A stretch of 64,000 bases of DNA from Massilia rubra. GTDB lineage: Bacteria > Pseudomonadota > Gammaproteobacteria > Burkholderiales > Burkholderiaceae_D. The position numbers and the translations under genes were made by a program. The notes beneath the pieces were generated by a model. The model had not been told where the DNA came from, did not search any database, and worked only from the letters and a program-made list of their open reading frames with translations. Positions 27,721 to 36,850 of this stretch are shown piece after piece. The stretch covers positions 55,205 to 119,204 of the forward strand of contig NZ_VUYU01000021.1 in assembly GCF_011682065.1 (NCBI RefSeq), read 5' to 3'. Each line of letters opens with the position of its first letter. Position 1 is the stretch's first letter.

Positions 27721-27753
27721 CGACAATAGCCCGCACGCAGCAGGCTATTGTCG
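27721..27753. terminator. hairpin between convergent genes
   Basis: CGACAATAGCC and GGCTATTGTCG form a perfect 11-bp stem with an 11-base loop. There is no long T run, so termination strength is uncertain. Confidence 0.6.
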
Positions 27754-27794
27754 TCGCTATCTGCCCCGCAACAGCGGGGCGGGGTCACACTGGC

Positions 27795-28355
27795 TTACTT
27801 GGTACTTTTGCTACCCGAGCTCGAGCCCGAACCGGAACCCGATTTGGAGCCGCCCGAGCTGGCATTGTTCGAGCCGCCCGACTTGCCGCCCGAAGACGAA
27901 TCATCGTCCGACGAGCCGCTTTGCTTGTTGCCGCCGCGCGAGGTACCGCTGTCCGAGTCGCTCTTGTTGCTGGCCGACGAGCCGCGCGACGAACCGCTAT
28001 CGGAATCGCTCTTGTTGCTGGCCGATGAACCACGCGACGAACCGCTGTCCGAATCGCTTTGTTTGCTGTTGCCCGAACCGCTTTGCTGGTTGCCGCCGCT
28101 GTGGCTCAGCTTGCCTGCTTCGCGTGCTTCTTCGGAGGTGAACTCATGGGCATTGCCGGAGGCGTGGGCTGCACGGCCGCCTTCGGCTGCAATCTCGCGC
28201 TGCTGCTCAGGGTCCATCGAAGCGAAACCGCGGTTGCTGGTGTCGCTCTGGTTGTTGCCCTGGCCGCCTTTGCTGCCGCTTTGCGAACCGGTGTTCGAAC
28301 CGCTGTTCGATGCGTTGTTGTCTTTGTTGCCGCCTTGATTGTTGTTCGATGCCAT
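27795..28355 (-). CDS. KGG/Con-10-type stress protein with a Ser-rich repeat tail
   Basis: A 186-residue, highly polar, probably disordered protein. Residues 43-85 hold two KGG-type motifs (GFASMDPEQQREIAAEGG and EFTSEEAREAGKLSH), as in general-stress and conidiation-type proteins. The tail is made of 16-residue repeats (KSDSDSGSSRGSSASN) present about two and a half times, then Ser/Gly stretches. The ATG follows GGAGAAATCACC. No enzymatic motif. Confidence 0.85.
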   Translation of the reverse strand: MASNNNQGGNKDNNASNSGSNTGSQSGSKGGQGNNQSDTSNRGFASMDPEQQREIAAEGGRAAHASGNAHEFTSEEAREAGKLSHSGGNQQSGSGNSKQSDSDSGSSRGSSASNKSDSDSGSSRGSSASNKSDSDSGTSRGGNKQSGSSDDDSSSGGKSGGSNNASSGGSKSGSGSGSSSGSKSTK

Positions 28356-28640
28356 GGTGATTTCTCCTAGTGTTTTAATTGAAATGTGCCGCAGGAACTA
28401 CTTGGTTTTCGCTTTCAAACTTTCTCGTTCGGAAGCGAGTAGAGACATCTTAGGCCAGCGATCCGAGCATTGGAGTAGGAGCACTTGCAACTGTCGTGTA
28501 GGACAAATGTATGCCGAGGCCGCTGAAATTTACCGACGAAATGTGCAGTCGGAAATGGCTCTGTATCCACGCAAACTTCCCCGCACGAGCACTGTGCTGT
28601 TCGCGCATCAACGCTAATTTCCCAAGGGCTTTCTATATTT
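28356..28640. other. non-coding gap upstream of the KGG and GH5 genes
   Basis: This part of the 421-base gap between divergent genes has lower GC than its flanks and only short, unsupported frames. It should hold the KGG promoter, but I see no clear -35/-10 pair. The GH5 promoter and operator occupy the right end. Confidence 0.4.
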
Positions 28641-28643
28641 ACG

Positions 28644-28672
28644 TTGACGCGGCCAGGCGAAATCAATACCAT
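28644..28672 (+). promoter_or_regulatory. promoter of the GH5 glucanase gene
   Basis: TTGACG at 28644-28649 and TACCAT at 28667-28672 with a 17-base spacer. The -10 match is moderate. The operator begins 12 bases later, the same geometry as at 8389 and 14415. Confidence 0.5.
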
Positions 28673-28684
28673 CAATCCCACGAT

Positions 28685-28702
28685 ATTGGGAACGTTTCCA
28701 CT
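28685..28702. promoter_or_regulatory. LacI-type operator 4 (GH5 gene)
   Basis: ATTGGGAACGTTTCCACT differs from operator 1 at only two positions. It is 10 kb from the LacI gene, so the GH5 gene is a probable distant member of the same regulon. Confidence 0.75.
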
Positions 28703-28776
28703 CTCGTGCATCGCAAGCGTGTCTTCCCGGCAGCGCGGCATCGACCGGCTGCTCCTCATAACAACAGGAGACTTTC

Positions 28777-30873
28777 ATGAAACTTACCCTTCACAGGCAC
28801 GTGCGGCATTCCTTGCCGCACGTGATGTGCGCACTGGCCGGCAGTGTGCTCAGCGTTGCCTGCGCCGCGCAGACCGCCTTGCCCGGCAAACTCGAAGCGG
28901 AGTCGTACGCGTCGATGCAGGGCGTCGCCACCGAAGCGACGGCGGACACGGGCGGCGGCGCCAATGTCGGCTGGATCGAGACCAACGACTGGATGAGCTA
29001 TTCGGTCAATCCATCAGCCAGCGGCTGGTACACGGTGCAGTACCGGGTGGCGTCAGGCGGCGCCAGCGGCCAGTTGGTGCTGAGCCAGAACGCCAAAGAT
29101 ATCAGCGACGCCGTCGGCGTGCCCAACACCGGTGGCTGGCAAACCTGGCAGACCATCAGCTCGCGCGTCTTTCTCAACGCCGGCCCGCAGAACCTGGCCG
29201 TGTTCGCCAAAGGCGGCGGTTTCAACCTGAACTGGATCAACTTCATCGCCGAAAACACGTCGGCCAAACTGCCGGCGATCCGCCAGAACGGGCGCTACTG
29301 GGTCGACAGCAGCGGCAAACGCGTCAACCTGCGTGGCGTCAACCTGGGCAACTGGCTGCAGCTTGAGTTTTGGATGATGAACAACAGCATGTCCACCAGC
29401 AACGGCCTGGTCAACGACCAGTGCACGCTCGAGGGCACGCTGGCGCAGCGCTTCGGCAACGCCGAGAAAGAACGCCTGATGGGCGTGTACCGCGACAGCT
29501 GGATCACCACGCGCGATTTCGACCTGATCAAGGGCATGGGCATGAACGTGGTGCGCGTGCCTTTCTACTTCAACCTGGTGGAAAACGAGTACAGTCCCTA
29601 CAACCTGCGCGCCGATGCCTGGAAGCACCTGGACTTCGCCATCAACGAAGCGGAAAAGCGCGGCATGTACGTGATCCTCGACCTGCACGGAACCGTGGGC
29701 GGACAGGCGGCGGCGACCGAGCAGCACGATGGTTGCGTGGGGCCGGCGCAGCTGTGGTCGAACGCTGCCTACCGCGACCGTACCAAGTGGCTGTGGGACA
29801 AGATCGCCGAGCGTTACCGTGGCCGCACCGCCGTGGCCGCCTACGACTTGCTGAACGAGCCGTGGGGCACGGACGCGACCACCCTGGCCAATTACGCGTA
29901 CGAACTGTTCAACGTGGTCAGGGCGAAGGATCCGGAACACATGATCCTGCTGCCGGGCCACAACAGCGGCATCGATGCCTATGGCAACCCGAACACGCGT
30001 GGCTTGAGCAATGTGGCCTTCTGGATGCACTTCTATCCGGGGCTGTGGGGCTGGAACGAAGTGCCGGGCGCGGCCAACCAGGCCAATATGCACGCCAACT
30101 GGCTGCACTGCAACACCAACGGTACGGGCGAAAGCTGCGATTGGAACGCCAGGCTGACTGGGCTGAACACGCCATTCCTGATCGGTGAATTCCAGCCGTG
30201 GACCTTGCTGGGCAGCTACGGCGGGCAGATCACCCGCAAGACCTACGACGCCTACAATATGTACGGCTGGGCGGCGACCAACTGGGCCTACAAGAACGTG
30301 ACGTATGGCGGCTCGAATGGCGATACCAATTCCTGGGGCTGGGGCATGGTGACGAACAGCAGCAATGGGGGAGGGCTGGGCAGCCTGAACGTCAGCACGG
30401 CATCGAGCGCCCAGATCGAAAGCTATTTCCGCAGCTTCGCCACGCAGCCGCTGGTGCGCAATGAAAGCATCGCGTACTGGATGAACTGGAAACCGGCGGT
30501 GGGGGCGCGGATCGAAGCGGAAATGTTCGCCACGCACAGCGGCATGCGCATGGAGACCACCAGCGACGCGGGGGGCGGCTTTAACGTGAGCAATGTCGAT
30601 AACAATGATTGGATGAGTTATCCGGTCAATGTGCCCAAGGCAGGCTGGTATAACTTGCAGTTCCGGGTTGCCACGATCCACAACGGTGGGCAGTTCGCGT
30701 TGAGCAAGAATGGCAGCGACCTGGCGACCGTGACTGTGCCCAACACGGGTGGATGGCAGAACTGGCAGACGGTGACGGCGAGTGCCTATCTGGAAGCCGG
30801 ACAGCAGGACCTGGCCATCTATTCGCGCGTGGGTGGGTGGAACATGAACTGGTGGCAGATGAACGCCCAATAG
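28777..30873 (+). CDS. exported GH5 beta-glucanase with two CBM6-like modules
   Basis: A 698-residue secreted enzyme. A signal peptide (to about residue 31) is followed by a CBM6-like module (LEAESYASMQGV, to about 160), a GH5 catalytic domain (about 165-560) and a second CBM6-like module (IEAEMFATHSGM, 570-698). Catalytic glutamates are E361 in LLNEPWG and E471 in LIGEFQPW. The opening RGVNLGNWL resembles exo-beta-1,3-glucanases of GH5, so a beta-1,3-glucan such as laminarin is the likely substrate; cellulose is not excluded. Operator 4 links it to the LacI/TonB locus. Confidence 0.88.
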   Translation: MKLTLHRHVRHSLPHVMCALAGSVLSVACAAQTALPGKLEAESYASMQGVATEATADTGGGANVGWIETNDWMSYSVNPSASGWYTVQYRVASGGASGQLVLSQNAKDISDAVGVPNTGGWQTWQTISSRVFLNAGPQNLAVFAKGGGFNLNWINFIAENTSAKLPAIRQNGRYWVDSSGKRVNLRGVNLGNWLQLEFWMMNNSMSTSNGLVNDQCTLEGTLAQRFGNAEKERLMGVYRDSWITTRDFDLIKGMGMNVVRVPFYFNLVENEYSPYNLRADAWKHLDFAINEAEKRGMYVILDLHGTVGGQAAATEQHDGCVGPAQLWSNAAYRDRTKWLWDKIAERYRGRTAVAAYDLLNEPWGTDATTLANYAYELFNVVRAKDPEHMILLPGHNSGIDAYGNPNTRGLSNVAFWMHFYPGLWGWNEVPGAANQANMHANWLHCNTNGTGESCDWNARLTGLNTPFLIGEFQPWTLLGSYGGQITRKTYDAYNMYGWAATNWAYKNVTYGGSNGDTNSWGWGMVTNSSNGGGLGSLNVSTASSAQIESYFRSFATQPLVRNESIAYWMNWKPAVGARIEAEMFATHSGMRMETTSDAGGGFNVSNVDNNDWMSYPVNVPKAGWYNLQFRVATIHNGGQFALSKNGSDLATVTVPNTGGWQNWQTVTASAYLEAGQQDLAIYSRVGGWNMNWWQMNAQ

Positions 30874-30889
30874 CGGCAGCGCCCGTCAT

Positions 30890-30921
30890 CCCTGCGCCAA
30901 GGCGGCCGCCTTGGCGCAGGG
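30890..30921. terminator. perfect 32-bp palindrome after the GH5 gene
   Basis: Two exact 16-base halves meet at 30905/30906 (CCCTGCGCCAAGGCGG and its complement). It forms a very stable stem 17 bases after the stop codon. There is no T run. Confidence 0.6.
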
Positions 30922-31076
30922 CAAGTCCCCACTATGCGGAAATTCAAGCAGCGCTTGCGCGCTCTTTACGGGGTTGGTCGCGTCCCACCAAAACACGATG
31001 GCAAGTCGTGCTGCCATGACGACAGTCCAAAGGGAATGCGCTACACTGCTGATGACTAAGCACATGGGAGGCCGAC

Positions 31077-31274
31077 ATGGCAACTCTAAAGAAGATCGGC
31101 GAGCACCCAGACCTGTCCGCTCCCCACGAACCACCGCCGCTCAGCCCGATGGAGGTGAAGCGCCGCAGGCTCGCCGCCGCCCTGAAAGCTGCCGAAGGGC
31201 TGTGGAAAGACCGCAAGGACATGCCAAAGGATGGCGTCGAATACCAGGAGCAACTGAGGTCTGAATGGCCTTGA
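31077..31274 (+). CDS. probable antitoxin of a PIN-toxin pair
   Basis: A 65-residue charged protein with GGGAGG before its ATG. It overlaps the PIN-domain gene by 10 bases, the usual order for VapBC-type systems (antitoxin first). I see no clear AbrB, ribbon-helix or Phd motif: residues 24-48 (SPMEVKRRRLAAALKAAEG) form an amphipathic helix. The call rests on position and size. Confidence 0.6.
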   Translation: MATLKKIGEHPDLSAPHEPPPLSPMEVKRRRLAAALKAAEGLWKDRKDMPKDGVEYQEQLRSEWP

Positions 31275-31738
31275 TCCTGTTCGACACCAACATCTTCATC
31301 GACATGCTCAACGGCGTCCACCAAGCGTCGATCGAGTTGGCCAGCTACGACATGCCGGCCATCAGCTATATCACCTACATGGAACTTCGTGTCGGTGAGA
31401 TTGTTCGCCCACACGAAAAGTCCATCCTGGACGCCGTCCTGGATGAGTTTCAGGTCGTAAATATGAGCAAAACGATCATGGAGGCGGCAATCAAGATTCG
31501 GGGCAGCAGCCTCGTCAACGGGCCTGCCATCAAGCTCCCCGACGCGATCATTGCGGCGACCGCGTGGGCGCGAGGTTGCCCGGTCGTGACCCGCAACGCA
31601 AAGGACTTCCTGACGGCAGGCGTCACCGTCCACGTCCCCTATGACTACGATTCTACGAACGGCATCGTGACCAACGTGCGGGCGCCGATCAAACTCGTTC
31701 CAAAGAGCGGTGGTCCAACCATGACGCGGATTCGATAG
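31265..31738 (+). CDS. PIN-domain ribonuclease toxin (VapC-like)
   Basis: A 157-residue PIN-domain protein. The acidic metal-binding residues are in place: D7 (LFDTN), E40 (YMEL), D93 (LPDAIIAATA) and D114 (TRNAKDF). VapC toxins are usually about 130 residues; this one has about 30 extra C-terminal residues. GC is lower than its neighbours, consistent with a mobile toxin-antitoxin unit. Toxicity is inferred, not shown. Confidence 0.82.
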   Translation: MALILFDTNIFIDMLNGVHQASIELASYDMPAISYITYMELRVGEIVRPHEKSILDAVLDEFQVVNMSKTIMEAAIKIRGSSLVNGPAIKLPDAIIAATAWARGCPVVTRNAKDFLTAGVTVHVPYDYDSTNGIVTNVRAPIKLVPKSGGPTMTRIR

Positions 31739-31967
31739 TCCTGCCAGGCGCTTCGCGGCGTGCCGGCAAGACAACTGCATCCACGCCCACGAAAATTGCT
31801 GAGGTATAAGACCAATATGCGTCGCGTCAATGGCGAAGATCAGTTCGCGCGGCGGCGTGAAATTCCTGGCCCCCAACGCAAACGATTCCCCGTCAACCCG
31901 CGCTGAGCTTCAGCGGATTGAGGAGGAACCGTTCGCCATCCCCGCCCTGGCGGGAGGGCGCTGTCAA

Positions 31968-32468
31968 TTACACCGTAATCTGCGCTTTGCGCTCGGCAAT
32001 TTGCTGCCCCAGTGCTTCCAGATCAAGGCCAGCCTCGCGCGCCTTTGGAAACATTTCGTTCTCTTCTTCCTGGACGTGGTGCTCGATCATCTCGGACAAT
32101 ACCTTGACCTTGGCGTCGAACAACTCTTCAGTCGCTTCCATTTCCATGATCTGCGCGATCAGGTCCTTGGCAGATGCGTGCTCGACGGTGGCTTCGTCAA
32201 CCAGGTCTTCATTCTTCTTGGTCGCCGCGCGCACTGCCGGGTAGAAGATTTCTTCCTCGGCCGTCGCGTGCTTGGTCAATTCCGTGCAGATTTGCATGGA
32301 CAGTTTTTTCTTGGTCGCATGCGCGCGGTCGCCCAGGCTCTCGAACTGTTCGAACATCTGTTTCACGTTCTCGTGGTCTTCGGTCAGCAGCGCGATCGCG
32401 TCCTGCGCTTCCTGGCCGCCTGGCATGGTTTTCGGCGTGTTACGGGTAGTCGACGATGAGGTCCTCAT
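31968..32468 (-). CDS. hemerythrin HHE-domain protein
   Basis: A 166-residue cytoplasmic HHE protein with the ligand-bearing motifs LTEDHENVKQMFEQ, HATAEEEIFYPAV, VEHASAKDL and HHVQEEENEMFP. The ATG at 32468 follows AGGAGC. Unlike the protein at 18652, it has no membrane tail. Family members bind di-iron and take part in oxygen or redox stress responses. Confidence 0.87.
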   Translation of the reverse strand: MRTSSSTTRNTPKTMPGGQEAQDAIALLTEDHENVKQMFEQFESLGDRAHATKKKLSMQICTELTKHATAEEEIFYPAVRAATKKNEDLVDEATVEHASAKDLIAQIMEMEATEELFDAKVKVLSEMIEHHVQEEENEMFPKAREAGLDLEALGQQIAERKAQITV

Positions 32469-32738
32469 GGTGTGCTCCTGATATTTTCTGTGGTAACTAT
32501 TGCGCTACCGGGTGGCTGGGATGATTCCTGGCTGCCTGTCTTGTAGCAGAAACATCATGATAGGCGGCCTCATTCGTGCAGGGAGTAGGCGCACTGGCAA
32601 TTCCCGCGTAGGACAAAACCACGTCCGCCTATCAGGAACCACGCTGGCCTGCGTCCGCAATGCCGACGCGCGCGACCTTGGGCACACCCTCGGATATACT
32701 GTGAGGCAAGTTAATGACTTTTAAGCAAGGAAGCAAAC

Positions 32739-35168
32739 GTGGGCGACGACCGCAATCTGATGGGACGACTGGGACAAGGCGTGCGCGCGGCAGGCGGCGC
32801 GGCGGGCGAGCGCCTGGGTCGTCTGCGCGACTACCTGATGGCGCAGCCGCCGTACAAACGCATCGGGCTGCCGCTGCTGTGGTGCGTCGGCGCGCCGCTG
32901 GCAGTGCTGCTGGTCTGGGTGCTGATCTTGCTGCCGTTCACGCCCGGCGTTGCCGATCTAAAGCAAACGCGCGCGGCCAAGGCGTCGATCCTGGTATCCG
33001 CCGACGGCAAGGAACTGGCCAGCTTCGAAGAAGGCTTGCAGGAGCGCGTGACCTTGGCCCAGATTTCGCCGCACATGATCGCGGCGCTGATCGCCACCGA
33101 AGACCACCGCTTCCGGGACCATCACGGCATCGATTTCAAGCGCACGCTGGCATCGGTGTTGCACACAGCCCTCGGCAATCCGCAGGGCGGCTCGACCATC
33201 AGCCAGCAGCTGGCGCGCAATATGTTTCCTGAGGAAATAGGACGTGCGCGCAACATCAACCGCAAGCTGAAGGAAATGATTACCGCCGTGAAGATCGAAT
33301 CGGCCTACAGCAAGGATGAGATCCTGGAATCCTACCTGAATACGGTACCTTTCCTGTACAACACCTTCGGCGTCGAGATGGCGGCGCGCACGTATTTCAA
33401 CACGACCGCCGCCAAGCTCGACATCCTGGAAAGCGCGACCCTGGTGGGCATGCTCAAAGGGACCAATTACTATAATCCGGTCAACAATCCGGAGCGCTCG
33501 GTGCAGCGCCGCAATGTGGTGCTGTCGCAAATGCGCAAGCACGGCATGCTCGACGACAAGCGTTACGACAGCTTGCGCCGCAAGCCCCTGCGCGTGTCCT
33601 TTTCGCGCCAGGCCGAGCGCAACCCGACCGACACCCATTTCACCGCTTATGTGCGCAAGTGGCTGATCGAATGGGCCGACGAAAACGACTACAACGTCGA
33701 GCGCGACGGCCTGGTCGTGCACACCACGCTCGACTCCGCCCTGCAGGAGGCCGCCGAAAAGGCGGTCGAGCGCCAGGGCAACGCCTTGCAGATCGTCGCC
33801 GACGTCGAGTGGGCGCAAAGCGACAGCGGTTCCGGCTCGGCCGGCGGCTATGCCGGCATGCACGGATCGATCACGCCGTTCGAGTATTTCTGGCGCTCCA
33901 AAGGGGCGCTGGTCAACAGTTTCATTCGCGAAACGCCCGAGTACAAGAAAGCCATCGAGAGCGGCGACACCGGAGCGCTCGCGCTCAAGCGCCTGCGCGC
34001 CGACCGCGCCTTCATCGCCCGCTTGCGCGCGGCCAAGACGCGCCTGGAAACCGGCTTCGTGGCGATGGACCCGGAAACCGGCCACATCAAGGCCTGGGTC
34101 GGCAGCCGCGACTTCCATAAAGAACAGTACGACCACGTGGTGCAGGCCGCGCGCCAGCCCGGCTCGACCTTCAAGCCGATCGTCTACGGCGCCGCGCTGG
34201 GAAAAGGCTTCGCGCCGAACCGCCCGTACCGCGACGCGGTGATGAATATCAAGGCGGGCGATGGCACCGTCTGGCGCCCGACCGACATGAGCGGATCGAG
34301 CGGCAACATGATGACCATGCGCGAGGGCCTGGTGTTTTCCAAGAACACCATTACGGCCCAGGTCATGCAGGATGTTGGCTTGCCGGGCATTATTACCCTG
34401 GCGCGCGGCCTCGGCATCCGCAACAGCAAGCTCGAATCGGTGCCCTCGCTGGCGCTGGGCACCAGCCCGGTGACCCTGCTCGAAATGGTCAACGCTTACA
34501 GCAGCATTGCGGCCCAGGGCGAGTATCGCAAACCGGTGTTCGTCACGCGCATCACCGACCGGGCAGGCAAGGTCGTCGCCGAATTCGGCTCCCCGGCGCC
34601 CGAGCGCGCCATGTCGTCGCAAAACGCGGCCGACTTGATCGACATGATGCGTGGCGTGATCAATCGCGGCACCGGCACGGCCATCCGCTACCGCTTCGGC
34701 ATCACCGGTGACGTTGCCGGCAAGACTGGCACCACCCAGAACAACACCGATGGCTGGTTCATCATGATGCATCCGAAACTCGTGGCCGGCGCCTGGGTCG
34801 GTTTTAACGACAACCGCGTCACCATGCGCAGCAATTACTGGGGGCAGGGCGGCCACAACGCGATTCTGGTGGTGGGCGACTTCTTCAAGGCGGCGGTTGC
34901 CGAAGGCAAAGTCGATACGGCCGCGCTGTTTGCCGGCGGACGCCGTCCGGAACCGGTCCGCCAGGAAGATAATCCGGGCGACATCAGCGAAGAAGCCGGC
35001 GAAATGCAGCAGGAAGGCGTTGCGCCGCCGCCCCCGCCGGAGCTTGACCCCGACGATATGGAGAGCGAGGAAGCGATGCCGATGGAGGGGGAGCGCAGCG
35101 ATCCGCCACCACCGCCACCGCCGCCGGAGTCCGAGCAAAACGCGCCGCCGGCCTCGCTCGATCAGTAA
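32739..35168 (+). CDS. class A penicillin-binding protein (transglycosylase/transpeptidase)
   Basis: An 809-residue bifunctional murein synthase. One membrane helix (about residues 50-72) precedes a GT51 domain (EDHRFRDHHGIDFKR, GGSTISQQLARN). The transpeptidase follows with the Ser motif PGSTFK, SKN in VFSKNTIT, and KTGTTQ. The C-terminus is a Pro/Glu-rich tail with poly-Pro runs. GTG start at 32739 with AAGGAAG upstream. The layout matches PBP1-type proteins in which an OB insert is short or absent. It polymerises and cross-links peptidoglycan in the periplasm. Confidence 0.93.
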   Translation: MGDDRNLMGRLGQGVRAAGGAAGERLGRLRDYLMAQPPYKRIGLPLLWCVGAPLAVLLVWVLILLPFTPGVADLKQTRAAKASILVSADGKELASFEEGLQERVTLAQISPHMIAALIATEDHRFRDHHGIDFKRTLASVLHTALGNPQGGSTISQQLARNMFPEEIGRARNINRKLKEMITAVKIESAYSKDEILESYLNTVPFLYNTFGVEMAARTYFNTTAAKLDILESATLVGMLKGTNYYNPVNNPERSVQRRNVVLSQMRKHGMLDDKRYDSLRRKPLRVSFSRQAERNPTDTHFTAYVRKWLIEWADENDYNVERDGLVVHTTLDSALQEAAEKAVERQGNALQIVADVEWAQSDSGSGSAGGYAGMHGSITPFEYFWRSKGALVNSFIRETPEYKKAIESGDTGALALKRLRADRAFIARLRAAKTRLETGFVAMDPETGHIKAWVGSRDFHKEQYDHVVQAARQPGSTFKPIVYGAALGKGFAPNRPYRDAVMNIKAGDGTVWRPTDMSGSSGNMMTMREGLVFSKNTITAQVMQDVGLPGIITLARGLGIRNSKLESVPSLALGTSPVTLLEMVNAYSSIAAQGEYRKPVFVTRITDRAGKVVAEFGSPAPERAMSSQNAADLIDMMRGVINRGTGTAIRYRFGITGDVAGKTGTTQNNTDGWFIMMHPKLVAGAWVGFNDNRVTMRSNYWGQGGHNAILVVGDFFKAAVAEGKVDTAALFAGGRRPEPVRQEDNPGDISEEAGEMQQEGVAPPPPPELDPDDMESEEAMPMEGERSDPPPPPPPPESEQNAPPASLDQ

Positions 35169-35297
35169 AAGCGGTCTCCACGTCGATGATGCCGGCGATG
35201 TCAAGCCCGTCACCAAGGAAAAGCAATATTTCCGGCGGGCTATGATAGGTGATGATATTTACGCTATGATCGACGTTTCCCACCGGAGACGCTGCAA

Positions 35298-36656
35298 ATG
35301 AAACGAACGCTGTACACCATTTTGGGTGTCGATCCCCTCGCAACGTCTGAAGAGATTGCCGCAGCGTACGCGCGTTTGCATGCTGCGTTTCAGAGCGGCT
35401 CGTACGACCGCAATGACTGGGTGCTGGTGCGTGAAGCCTACGCCGTGCTGTCGAACAAAGATAAGCGCGGCCATTACGACCGTAGCCAGATCGCGCCGCC
35501 GCTCACGCGCGGCGTCGAGGCCGACGCCGGGTCGAAGACCGGTTTCAACCTCGACTGGCGCTATGGCTTGGGCGCGGGCTTGCTGGTGGCCGCGCTCGTG
35601 TACTGGTCCAAGGGCCGCGCCCCGGCTGCGCCGCCGGTGGTCGCAGGCCAGGGCGCAAGCCAGGTGGCGATGCAAGACAACGGCGCGCATGGCGGCGGCT
35701 TTCCCGCCCAGTCCCAGTCCCAGTCCCAGTCCAACAGCCAGGCTGTGTCCGCCCCTGCGGCCGGCAACGGGTCCGGCGCCATGGGCATGGAAGACCTGTT
35801 CGCCAAGCTCTCGCCGTTTGTGGCGCGTATTAATATGTATAACGGCGCCAGCATGGTCGGTACGGGCAGCGGGGTCGCGCTCGGTGGTAACGAAATCATT
35901 ACCAATTGCCACGTGGCGTTGGCCGGTTCGCGCCTGCAGGTCAAGCTCGGACACGACAGCTACGACGCGACAGTGATCGTGGCCGACGAAGAGCGCGACC
36001 TGTGCAAGCTGTCGGTCAAGGGCCTCAATGCGCCGGCCGCTGTGATCGGCGCCTCGGGCGAATTGCGTACCGGCCAGCGCGTGATTGCCATTGGCGCTCC
36101 GCACGGGCTCGACCTGACCATCAGCGACGGTATCGTATCCTCGCTGCGCCCGCTCGACGGCGGCACCCTGATCCAGACCACCGCGCCGGTCTCGCCGGGC
36201 TCTAGCGGCGGCGGACTGTTCGACAGTTCAGGCCGGCTGGTGGGGATCGTGACGTTCCAGATGCGCACCGGGCAGAACCTGAATTTTGCCGCGCCGGCCG
36301 AATGGATCGGCAGCATGCGCACGCGCCGGGGCGGCGGCCTGATCGCCAAGATGAGCGCCGAACGCGCGCAGGACAACCCGGCCCAGAGTGCGCAGAATGG
36401 CGACCTGGTGGTGGGCGAATGGCATTGCAACGATCCGATTGGCGGAACATCGGTGATGATTGCCTTCAGCGACGACCGGACCTTGCAGATGCGTTATGCG
36501 AACCGGGTCTCGCCAGGGCGCTGGATGTATCGCGAGAGCCAGCTGTCGATTCAGTTTTCGAACGTGAATGACACCTTGCGGGTGGAAGAACTGTCGCGCG
36601 ACAAGATGATTCTGAAGTTCAATGTCGGGCAGCGACTGGTGTGCGCACGGCGCTAA
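35298..36656 (+). CDS. J-like domain / transmembrane / trypsin-like protease fusion
   Basis: A 452-residue fusion. Residues 1-65 look like a DnaJ J-domain (LYTILGVDPLATSEEIAAAYARL, YDRS), but the HPD tripeptide needed to stimulate DnaK is absent. A membrane helix (about 93-112) and a Gln/Ser repeat (QSQSQSQSNSQ) follow. Then comes a trypsin-like protease of HtrA style with H205 (TNCHVA), D234 (EERDLC) and S303 (PGSSGGG), so the triad is intact. The last 90 residues (VVGEWHCNDP) form a separate small domain. The J-like part would be cytoplasmic and the protease periplasmic. Confidence 0.78.
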   Translation: MKRTLYTILGVDPLATSEEIAAAYARLHAAFQSGSYDRNDWVLVREAYAVLSNKDKRGHYDRSQIAPPLTRGVEADAGSKTGFNLDWRYGLGAGLLVAALVYWSKGRAPAAPPVVAGQGASQVAMQDNGAHGGGFPAQSQSQSQSNSQAVSAPAAGNGSGAMGMEDLFAKLSPFVARINMYNGASMVGTGSGVALGGNEIITNCHVALAGSRLQVKLGHDSYDATVIVADEERDLCKLSVKGLNAPAAVIGASGELRTGQRVIAIGAPHGLDLTISDGIVSSLRPLDGGTLIQTTAPVSPGSSGGGLFDSSGRLVGIVTFQMRTGQNLNFAAPAEWIGSMRTRRGGGLIAKMSAERAQDNPAQSAQNGDLVVGEWHCNDPIGGTSVMIAFSDDRTLQMRYANRVSPGRWMYRESQLSIQFSNVNDTLRVEELSRDKMILKFNVGQRLVCARR

Positions 36657-36720
36657 GCTTGCGGGGGCGGCGGCTCCCGAGGCGCTTGCACCCCGCTAGT
36701 GTTTGCCGCTACACATGAAA

Positions 36721-36799
36721 CCGTCATTCCCGCGCAGGCGGGAATCCCATTCCGTGGCATAGCAGCGAACTTGGATTCCCGCCTGCGCGGGAATGACGG
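36721..36799. repeat. REP-like inverted pair
   Basis: CCGTCATTCCCGCGCAGGCG (36721 on) and its inverted partner ending GGGAATGACGG (to 36799) enclose ~21 bases. Near-identical to the pair at 25411-25492. It sits between convergent genes and could act as a terminator. Confidence 0.85.
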
Positions 36800-36850
36800 T
36801 GTTGCATCGAGGAGGCAAGTGCAAGCCCCATGCCGATTCCCGGGCTGCCC

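Noticed and set aside
25553..27736. 727-codon minus-strand frame
   Set aside because: Antisense to the SUV3-like helicase, and it runs through repeat DNA.
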